A DNA stretch of 64,000 nt from Tubiluchus corallicola (Eukaryota; Priapulida; Priapulimorpha; Priapulimorphida; Tubiluchidae). The notes beneath the pieces are model-generated. The model searched no databases, was not told the origin of the DNA, and saw only the letters and a list, made by a program, of their open reading frames with translations. The position numbers and the translations under genes were made by a program. Location of the stretch: assembly GCA_030141605.1 (NCBI GenBank), contig JAQGDQ010000424.1:124001-188000 (forward strand), written 5' to 3'. Below are positions 32,196 through 43,200 of the stretch, one piece after another; position 1 is the first letter of the stretch, and each line of letters begins with the position of its first letter.

Positions 32196-32310
32196 AGATG
32201 GCTTCTTTGGATTAGACAAGCGCTAAGACTACCTCAAGAGTCTCCTCTTCGTATAGCTTTACGTAAAACTCTCGAAACGACAAAAACACCAAGACGGGGT
32301 CAGCTAATGA
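32196..32310 (+). mobile_element. LINE relic in duplication copy 2
   Basis: Paralogue of 27235-27350 by duplication. The frame RWLLWIRQALRLPQ continues into a basic stretch KTLETTKTPRRG, as in the C-termini of LINE polyproteins. Confidence 0.5.
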
Positions 32311-33019
32311 CGTACATACATATAATGCAAAAACTGACGATCGTTTCGGCTACTGAAGCCATTATTAAACTATAAATGAAGCCAAAAAGAAAAATAAATA
32401 ATACATTAATGATGCGAAGACACAAACTGAAACTACAAAACACGAATAGGAATTTAACCAGCCAAAATAAACTAGCTTGTGACGGAAGAGAATTTCTTCC
32501 ATTACAGCCTAGTTTGTTTTGGTCAACATGAGTCAATAACAATATCTAGGCCTGTAGTAAACAGCACCAATAGAGCAAGCAGTGCCACACAATTTAGTTA
32601 CCACCATCATGATCATTACCGTATTTAACACAGCTGCCTTCACCAGCAACAGCAACAGCAAACAATAACGCCAATAACCCCTCTCTCTCAAAACAAAAAT
32701 AATTCAACAATTGGTTTTAAAATTAAAGTATTAACGGTTAACATCGTGCATCTAATTTGTAGAATCAGAAATTTTTCCAAGTAAACAGTGATCATACTGG
32801 TTAATTACCTTTTCCCACCTAAGCTTATAACAAATGTTTCCTGCAAGCCGCCATGTTCGGTGTAAGGTGCACCTGCAATTTAGCAGTTATTGCAGGCGAC
32901 CACCGCAGTAAAAATTACTGTGTTATATGCTGTTAGAAAGCCTATGAAAAAGAGTGCGTTTTTTAACAGCGCATGGTAAACCCCTGGAACATATTACCGG
33001 AACACGTGGTTTTGATTCT

Positions 33020-33545
33020 GTTGTGTTTTGTTTCTCTGGGAAGGCTATTGCTAACTTTAAAATAAAGTTAAAACACAAGAAAACACTTTACTTACATAAA
33101 GCTGAAAAAAATTCGTCTAAAATGTTTGTATCGCTTACTGTTTTATTGCACACGGAGCTTGTGTCAGCAGCACTGCTGTTTAAAACTTGAAAAATTAACC
33201 TCTCCAGATCGTTAAGTGCAGCCATTTTGACGGTAAGTCGCTCGAAACAAGTTTAGATAACATTGCATGAAGTTTCAGAGAATCAAAAAAGAATCAGAGT
33301 ATTCGTAGCAAACACTTCACAAATTGCAAAATTATAAATTACAATGTGTCATGTGCATAAGATTTCTAAAAATACGTTTTTATGTCGAGTCAGTGGTGCA
33401 CCCTGGGAAAGGTGACATTTTACCAGTTTGTGCGAACATTTTAAAATATTAAGAATTTCAATTTCTAATCACATAAGTCTTTCAAACAGGTAAGCGTAAT
33501 GCTAAGTGATATAATTTTGTGTGGAATGTTGTTTTGGGACAGACT
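33020..33545 (+). repeat. Dispersed element R1, copy A'
   Basis: Copy of 28060-28570 carried along by the segmental duplication. Confidence 0.75.
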
Positions 33546-34117
33546 GTAAAGTTGCCCTTTCTTCCCTTCTAAAAACAATTTGCCTTACAAAAGAAAATCT
33601 TTAATTGCAGCCAGTAAAAAGAGGTACTGCAGTACGTAAGCACCTCCTGAGTATTGAAAACTATATTTTGAAATTTTAAAATGGAATGATTTGCTCTGAA
33701 AATGTACTTTTTACAAAGCATTTACCCTGGAGGGCTGCCACCCTCCATCTCGTATACCTAGGGCGTCAGTGTTTGTTATGAACACTATTGCATTAATCAT
33801 GTAACCAGCCACGCCCTGTTGTCAGTTATGCACGGACGGAATCTAGGCAACCAAACGACGTCTAAGCAACTGTTTATGTCAAACCCACAACACGTATACA
33901 CATTGCGGTAAATTGATTTTCATAACATTACGTTGCTGTAGCGAAACTTCGAACACAGAGTACAGTTAGCGAGCGTTATTTAAACACATAGGTGAATGTT
34001 GTTGAAACAGCAAGTTTGTCGATAAACGACAGCCACACGAAGTGTGAATCGAATATTCCTGTTTTACTAATAATGTGATATGAAAATTAATGAAGTTGCA
34101 AGCCAGTTTGCTGGCAT

Positions 34118-34125
34118 TATATAAG
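34118..34125 (+). promoter_or_regulatory. Candidate TATA box of the calpain
   Basis: TATATAAG 246 bp upstream of the calpain ATG, conserved with 29535-29542. Confidence 0.35.
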
Positions 34126-34370
34126 TGAAACTGCAAGGCGAATTTCAATACAATAATCAACAACAATAGAATCTCTCTCTGCAAGGCTACAAGATAGACG
34201 TGATTGTAGTGATTGGTACTTATGGATTGTGACGTAACACTTTCACCTACCGCCATTGCTACAGCGCCAATTAGCAATAAATTTCTGATCATAAAGCGAC
34301 TGTAATTTTCGACCCGCTAAACTCAATCGCGTGAAGTCACTTCCTGCTCCTGTTCCGGTAATCTTGGATC

Positions 34371-34598
34371 ATGGGATGCGTGGCTTCTTCTTCCACTAAC
34401 GTCAGGGAAATATCTCTGGAAAAACAACCACAACACGAAACAGACAAGAATAAGAACAAAAATAATGTCCAGAAAAGTTCGCAGAATGGTGTGGTGAAAA
34501 TTGAGGACACGGTTATGGTAAAAACCAGCAAAGAACTGGGTTCGTCGGTACAACAGCAACCGTTTGGGGGTATTGGAGACCATAGCCTTGGAGTAACG
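34371..34598 (+). CDS. Calpain exon 1 (MGCVASS leader)
   Basis: The exon contains the start ATG in a GATCATGGGAT context, encodes 76 residues and ends in phase 0 at ACG/GTATGA. The leader has no catalytic motif; it is rich in Lys, Gln and Ser. A duplicate lies at 29786-30013. Confidence 0.82.
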
Positions 34599-37195
34599 GT
34601 ATGAGCAAACAAAATGCTTGACTGTCTGACAGTGTGACGGACCGATTATCTGATTGACTGACTGGTTGATATTCAGACTAGCTGACTGACTGACTGACTC
34701 ATTAACTGAGTGACTGACTTACTAACCAACCGACCGACTGAATTGCTTACTGACAGACTGACTGTCTGACTGGCTGGCTGACTGACTGACTGACTGACGA
34801 CTGACTGACTGACTGACTAATTGGCTGGCTGGCTGGCTCACTGACTGATTTGATTTGATTTAAATCTTTAGTGCAAACTCTAGGTTCATATATACAAAAA
34901 TACATTCAGGACAAAAAATAACATACAACAGTTATAAATATTTACAATTATAATGACTTAGTTAATTGACTATTGTTAATTGACTTGTTAATTAGTTAAC
35001 TGACTGACTGACTGACAGACTGACTGAATGAATGAATGTATGAGCGAATGAATGAATGAATGGCTAACTGAGTTGTTAAGACTTGCCACCTTCTGAACTC
35101 TTGTAAACAGGTGATAAACAGCTACCTCCATTAGTGATGAACAGCAAATTAGAAAGAAAATTTTAGCTCTACAATAAAAACTCTGCAAAAGGAACTTTAA
35201 TACTGATTGTCGATTACTAGATTAAATGAAATAAGTTTACTTAAAAAAAACTCTACAGTATTAGGGAATCACAGCATAAATTTGACTGTTCATGTAAATA
35301 CTAAAATAACCACAACAATTAAAGAGAAATCGAAGCGATTTTTTTGCCTTAAAAAGCATGAATTATTTAAATGCTTAACAAACGTGTCAGTAGTTTCTCG
35401 AGCACCTATGATTTACAGGCTAATAAATTCGTTTAGACCAACTATGTATATTGTGGCCAGGGGCGTAACTAGGGTAACTAGCCTAGGGCGCCAAAGTTTG
35501 AGGGGCGTCACATTTTAGAAAAAAGTCTTATTTCTCTTCAGAAAATGTATATATATATTTTCATATTCATGTAAAGGACACTTTTTTATAACACACCACA
35601 GGCAGTTACTGAGCTCAACTTTTATATAAGAACCACATAACGATTAAGTGAAAGGTAGTACACAACAAACAGTTGCATAGCCTGCTTAAATATAAGCGCT
35701 ATGCAAATATACGTAACCACCACAAGTGGTTGCTTATTGTACTCATTACATAAACAAACATAAATTCACAATAGAGATGGGATTATCTGCCTAGGGTGAT
35801 ACGCCCTTGGCATGTTTTTGTTGTGACCGGGTTTATGTGTAAAAGTGAACTCTATCTGAAATGTTGACATCTTTTCAAAAATGACTTTCTATTCTGCTTT
35901 GAATTCTATTGTTTCACAATGGCTCCTTAACGATGTCACGCCATAATTATAACGCCTGGTACACCACAATCCCACTCCTGCAATTCTGTAGATCGATTAT
36001 CGCAGATCAATGTTGTACCTTAGCGACAAAATTTGCCCTTTTTCCACAGACCTACAAATGTTCATATGCGAAGAACCGACAGCTTAAACAGAATAAGAAA
36101 TCGTTTGCGTGAGACTCGGTCAGTTAGGCAAAACTAGGCCTACAACGTGCAGATGAATGATGAAACAAGCAGAGACAGACATGCAGCCAACCATCCAGCC
36201 AGTCAGCGAGATAGAAAGACAGGTCGATAAATACACAGACAGGCAGATAGATTTAATCTGATTTAGTATTTTACTTCAAACTTCACAAAGTTCATATACA
36301 TATCACAAATTAATACAAATAACGCAATAAATCATGACACATAATAATAACACAAATAACAATTAACGATATTACAAACTACGCCAATGACGTCTAATTA
36401 CAAAAGTAAAGTTTATACCACTGTTTAAAATGTTCTTGCATATAAACTGTATGCACATTTTCTGTGAATCACATCAAAATAAATAATATTATATATAATA
36501 TAAATAAAAGACAGACAGACAGTCACACAGGCACAAAGACAGACAAACAGGCAGAAAGACAGACAAAAACAAATCTTCTTGTAATCCTTTTCCTCGACTA
36601 AATTATCCTATTCATGTTTTCAGAAAGACAAAAATCGCCTCATTAAAGAAATTGGGAAACTGGGATATGGGGAGGTGTGGAACGACGCAGACTTTGCAGC
36701 TGATGATCGCGCCCTCTATTACAGTAGCACGTCTGTTCCGGAGAATGTAAAATGGTTACGACCAAAGGTTAGTATTACAGTAGGCGCAGCTTAATAGACT
36801 CACGGTTAATAGACTCAATCGCTTAATTGACCCAAAAACGCCTATTAAGGGCCGCTTCTATTCGAATGTATATAAAAACTGTCGGTAATTGACTCAAATA
36901 ACTCCGTATAACTGACTCGATATTTTTGTTTCACATGCTTCAATAAGACACTTTCGTGTGACCAACAAGCTTTTATGACTTTTATATCATCTTAGGTCGC
37001 TTTTGTCCTATAATATACATAGAAACAATCATGTTAAGTACCGTTTTGTCTGTAAGCAGGAACGTTTATCATACGCTAATTATGATAGCCTAATGGTTTG
37101 CTTTGACCTGTCCGTCCACTGCAATTAACCTCGTTACCCAAGAATTCCTGGAAGCGGGACAGACAGAGAGAGAGAGAAGAAGAGAGAGAGAGACG

Positions 37196-37240
<45 letters not shown>

Positions 37241-40200
37241 TGGGGAGTGAGCAAAGTAAGAAAAAGAAGGAAAGAAGGGGAAAATAACAAATAGATAAAA
37301 GGATTAAGGAGAGGCAAAGTGGAGAGAAATAGGAGACACGTACTTGCATCGTTCCATTCTCTAGACTTCAGTTGAAGTGTGCTAGTCTTTATTTCAGCGA
37401 AGGCATAGTAAATGTGTGTACACAGTGATGGATCAATATTAGACGGTTGAAATTTTCCAATGCCTGGTCTATACTGTGACCAGTTTGTAAAATAACACCC
37501 TACAATCTTACCTGAAAAAAACAAAAATTATATCAATCTCATCAAGTGGCCAGTATCTTGGTAAACGTATATACTAATAATGCCTGCAAACCAAAACCGT
37601 CCATAAGTCGGAATAGTCAAAACTGTGTCATGATGCTTCAAGGTAGAAAGTACCAAAAAAAATTTCAAATGTCATTTTTCGTTTTTAATAAAAAGCAACA
37701 CTAAATATATTGGACTTTTATATTCTAGCATCAAATTATCAGAAAGTGTTCAAAAATATTAGAAATTAAATTTTATAAATTTTATAAGTGTTTTATTGAA
37801 TAACAAAACATGTTAAATTACTGACCACAATTGACCAGGTGTGTATAAATAAATCAAATCAACTAGGCAAAAAAAGAAACCCCTGTTATTCCACTTATAT
37901 TCTTCTTAATCTTGTACACGTTACGTGAAGAATAGTAGTTACTGATCTCACATTAAGCATAAGTAACAAGGATGATATTAGTGGACAGATCTATGTGTTG
38001 CAATCCCAATGCATGTAACTGAAATTACATTGATTACTTTAGGATATCAGCAGTAAACCGGTCCTAATGGCTGGAGGTGCCACAAAAGACGACATTCAGC
38101 AAGGAAATCTGGGTGACTGCTGGTTTCTCTCCTCCTGTGCAGCTATTGCTAGAGAACCATCCCTCATGTCAAAGGTCAGTGTCACTTCTTATGTCACAGG
38201 TCAGTGTCGTTTCTCATGTCACAGGTCAGTAACACTTCTTATGTCACAGGTCAGTGTCAGCCCTCATGTCACAGGTCAGTGTCACTTCTCATGTCACATG
38301 TCAGTATCACTTCTCATGTCGCAGGTCAGTGTCACTTCTCATGTCGCAGGTCAGTGTCACTTCTCATGTCACAGGTCAGTATCACTTCTCATGTCGTAGG
38401 TCAGTGTCACTTCTCATGTCGCAGGTCAGTGTCACTTCTCATGTCACAGGTCAGTGTCACTTCTCATGCCGCAGGTCAGTGTCACTTCTCATGTCACATG
38501 TCAGTGTCACTTCTCATGTCACAGGTCAGTGTCACTTCTCATGCCGCAGGTCAGTGTCACTTCCCATGTCACAGGTCAGTGTCATTTCTCATGTCTCAGG
38601 TCAGTGTCACTTCTCATGTCACACGTCGATGTCACTACTCATGTCACAGGTCAGTGTTACTTCTCAACTTCTCATGTCACATGTCAGTGTCACTTCTCAT
38701 GTCACAGGTCAGTGTCACTTGTCATGTCACAGGTCAGTGTCACTTCTCATGTCACAGGTCAGTGTCACTACTCATGTCACAGGTCAGTGTTACTTCTTAA
38801 CTTCTCATGTCACATGTCAGTGTCACTTCTCATGTCACAGGTCAGTGTCACTTCTCATGTCACAGGTCAGTGTCACTTCTCATGTCACAGGTCAGTGTCA
38901 CTTCTCATGCCGCAGGTCAGTGTCACTTCTCATGTCACAGGTCAGTGTCACTTCTCATGTCACAGGTCAGTGTCAGTTTTCATGTCACAGGCTAGTGTCA
39001 CTTCTCATATCACAAGTCGATGTCACTACTCATGTCAGAGGTCAATGTCGCTTCTCACGTCAAATATCAGTGTTGCTTCTTATGCAAAAGGTCAATGTCA
39101 TTTCTCGCATCAAAGGTCAGGGTCATTTTCTCTGCAAGCCAAGTTTGGTCTGTTCTAAGACTGGTATAATGGCTAGGATAACTGCACGGCATGCAGAAAA
39201 TCCATAGTTCGAGTCTCAGTGTAGGTGCAAAATTTTTCAACCGTTCTAATTTAGTAATACTTTCGTGAGCCTGTAAGACTGAAAATTTGAACTAAATTAA
39301 ACTGTAAGTATTATGTGGGCGAAGCTTCTGGATAGAGCGGAGCTTTAATTGTTACTTTTCCATTAAATGCACTTAAACGCAAACGACTTTAAGTAAATTA
39401 ATTTTACACAAAAAACGAATCTAGAAATATCAACAACGTATCTTTTCAGTTGTCTTACTTTTTTCAGGTCATGCCTGATAATGTTGTCTTGTACGGCGAC
39501 GGATACTACGGCATTGTTCACTTCCGGTTTTGGAGATTTGGTGACTGGGTTGATGTGTTTGTTGACGACTTACTACCGGTTGTTGATAACAGACTCATCT
39601 ATGCTCACGCAGTGGACCAGAATGAATTCTGGGTAGCATTAATTGAAAAAGCCTATGCCAAGTGAGTAGCTGCAAAAAGGTTTGCTGTTATTTATGGGAA
39701 AGCTGTGAAGCTACTAAGCACGCTCGCCAGGTGGCAGCTGCTGTATTCAGTTTCTCACTGGTGCATGCACTGTGGAGAGACAAAGCACTGTGGAGAAAGC
39801 ACATAGTAATGACGATGATGATGATGACAACGACGATGATGATAATGATAATGGTGATGACGATGATGATAATGATGAAAGTGATTGCAATGATGATAAA
39901 GATAATGATGATAGTGATGATGACAATGATGATGACGACGACGATGATGTGATGCCGATGACAATGAGGATGATGATAATGATGAAGGTGATGATGATGA
40001 TAAAGGTTATGATGATAACGATGATGACGATGATGATGAAGATGATGATGACGACGACGAGATTGCAAACTGGAATTAAACCTTTCAAAATTAAGCCTTA
40101 TATAATGGTAGAACCTACTTATTTTCTTGCGATTGTGTTGGAGCTAAAATGTAGCTCATCACCAGGGGTAGTCCCTGAGATACTGCACCACCAGTCGTTC

Positions 40201-43200
40201 CAGTTCCCATTCAAAATCATGTGTGTGCAAATAGGGGTGAGCATCGAACATTAGATTCAAATGAGTTTTTTAGTTCGAATTCGATTAAAACGTTCTTTAT
40301 TATTAAAACGTTTGAAACTTCACGCAAGTAGCATAATTTAGCTGTGATTTCTCTGCACAATTTTTAAACAAATTATTAGTGGTTTTACCGCAGAGCAAAA
40401 TCGAGCAATATGCACGACCTTTGTAAGATCGCTTTTTGCTGGTGGCTCAAAAACTTGCTCGAAAATCTTTCAAACTCAATTCCAGTTCGATTCGAATGGA
40501 AAGTCACAAATTCGATTAGATTCGCTTTGTGGTAGAAACCCCTAGCAGCAAATACGTTGTCTATTGTTGCAAAGATTAATCATCAGTTAAAAAGGTTTCC
40601 CGGCTGGTCCACACCTACATTTGAAGTGACGTCTGGCCTACGTAGCAGCTGTAGCGGATAGCCCTATAGGCTGAATAGGCTGAAGCCTAAGGCCCGGGAT
40701 CAAAAGGGGCCCGGCAAAATAAAATATAGAAAAAAGTTTTTTTTTCAAAAGTCAGTCACTATATTTCAAATCGGGTTTACACAAATCAAGTTTACACAAT
40801 TCACGTTTACGCAGTTTAAGTTTAAGTTCAACATTTCAGTTTCCGAATTTTTCTGGGGGTAAAGTCAGTTATAATTTCTGAAAAGTCCATTTTTTCAACA
40901 TATGTGACTGAATATGTAGCAACATTTAAAAGGCCCGTTCCAAGCTCAAGCCTAAGGCCCATAAAATCATAATCCGCCGCTGCGTAGCAGACATCACAAC
41001 TGAGACAGACATATCTGTAGACCAGAAAATGTCATTTCTTTTGCAGATTACATGGTTCTTATGAAGCCATTGAAGGTGGTCATGCAAAGGACGCTCTGGT
41101 GGACTTGACCGGTGGTCTTGCGGAATGCTACGAAATCAACGAAACAACGATACCTGAACTGTATAGACATTTGCACAGAGCAGCACAAAATGGAGCCTTT
41201 ATCACCTGTTCCAAAAAGGTAGTATGCCCCCCTACTCCCCCTCCCCCCAGAAACCATCCAGCAATTCTCACCCTTAGCCAAGGGATTACATTAATTTAAT
41301 GGTTACCAAGGGCGTATCTAGACTTTATGACACCCTAGACTGATAATTTAGTGCCGCCCGTCTCTATTGTGAATTTATGGTTACTTATGCAATGAGCAGT
41401 TTAAGCAATTACTTGTGGTGTATTAGAAGCAGTATTAATCTAGTGTCTACTACGTGGTCATTATTAATTACATGTACTTGCATAACACTTATATTTAAGC
41501 AGGTTGCACAACTGCTTGTTGTGTATTACCTTGCACCTGTTCGTTATGTGGCACTTATATAAAAGCTGCCCTCGGTAACTGGCTGTGATGTGTTATAAAA
41601 TGTACCCTTTACATGAATATGTAAATTTTCCGAGGAGACTAAGAATTTTTTCTAAAATGTGACCTGTGACGCCCTCAAACTTTGGCGCTCTAGGCTATAG
41701 CTGTATTAGTTTTACATCACTAGTGAGAGTTATTTGCACATAAACATAGTTAGTGTTCTGTCTCCAAAAATGTTGCTATGTTCGTTTGGTTTTTATTATG
41801 TCTTTAGATTTTTATATTTTTTCTCCAATTAACTTATATTTCCGTTGCTTGTTATAACACTTTTGCTCTTTCATCTTTATCATTAATGTACAATTCGTAT
41901 ATATTATACGGGTGGCTAGATTAGATGTTTGTCCACCACCCCGTCCCTATAAACTCTTTAGTTTATTGTATCAACAAACTAGGGATGTTATGTTTGATAA
42001 ACTAAATTAAATGCTTCTGCTTGAAAACCTTAATATAGCTGCCTTAGGAGCTAATATCTGTTGAAGTTGTTATTATTCGGAAAAGATGAATTTAACTATG
42101 TTGCTAACTGTAAAATATTCCAATGTATACATGACTTTATATTACGTACTAAACGCTTCCAGTAGTTTCTATCTGATATGAAATGCATCAGTCTTAAATT
42201 TTCGTACATTAATATTTTCTAACCGCCATTTTCTACTAATGTCTAATGTAATCTTGTAGTAAAACTTGTCAGCTTGTGTAGTTATAGTCTATTCTTACTG
42301 TAAATGTTCTTGTAAATAGTGTATAAAGACTGTTGTGGTGAGGATCCTATATCATGTTGTTCAAACTGTCTAATCCAATCCTAAATAAATTATGTTTAAA
42401 CCAACTAATTCTTTAGTAAAGTATAAGAGACAAGAAAAAGAAAGTGAATTGAATTGAATTGCTTCTGGGCAAACTATAGTCATTCTAATGCAGCACTTAC
42501 CAATGTTTTTAACTTTTATCAATGTGACTCTTCTTTCTTCAGGGTAACTGGAGAGATGCAAATGAAGCAGACGAGTACGGTCTTGTAGCTGGTCATGCCT
42601 ACACATTGACCGCTGTCCAGAAGGTTGTCGGTCATTCGTTAGTACGAGTACGAAATCCTTGGGGCAACGAAACCGAGTGGAAAGGAGCTTGGAGTGATGG
42701 GTGAGTGCTTGTGGGATCACTAAATTAAAGGAGCTTGGAGTGATGGGTGAATGCTTGTGGGATCACTAAATTAAAGGAGTTTGGAGTGATGGGTGAGTGC
42801 TTGTGGGATCACTAAATTAAAGGAGCTTGGAGTGATGGGTGAGTGCTTGCGGGCTCACTAAATTAAAGGAGTTTGGAGTGATGGGTGAGTGCTTGTGGGA
42901 TCGCTAAATTAAAGGAGCTTGGAGTGATGGGTGAGTGCTTGTGGGATCACTAAATTAAAGGAGCTTGGAGTGATGGGTGAGTGCTTGTGGGATCACTAAA
43001 TTAAAGGAGCTTGGAGCGATGGGTGAGTTCTTGTGGGATCACTAAATTAAATGAGCTTGGAGTGATGGATGAGTGCTTGTGGGATCACTAAATTAAAGGA
43101 GCTTGGAGAGATGGGTGAATGCTTGTGGGATCACTAAATTAAAGGAGCTTGGAGAGATGGGTGAATGCTTGTGGGATCACTAAATTAAAGGAGCTTGAAG

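Larger units (their letters stand above)
31189..34808 (+). repeat. Segmental duplication, copy 2
   Basis: Direct repeat of 26261-30217, without the R2 insert. It starts after the MITD1 exon and ends in a (GACT)n tract in calpain intron 1. It supplies the promoter region and first coding exon of the calpain. Confidence 0.93.

Noticed and set aside
38204-39207. 317-codon Cys/His/Ser-rich frame
   Set aside because: It is the 25-bp minisatellite in calpain intron 3; all frames are open. Kept only as a possible splice read-through, not as a gene.
39160-39232. tRNA-like stretch (GGTATAATGGCTAGGATA ... AGTTCGAGTCTC)
   Set aside because: A-box and B-box-like words are present, but the acceptor and T stems do not pair and position 33 is not T. 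At best a decayed tRNA-derived SINE head; too weak to list.
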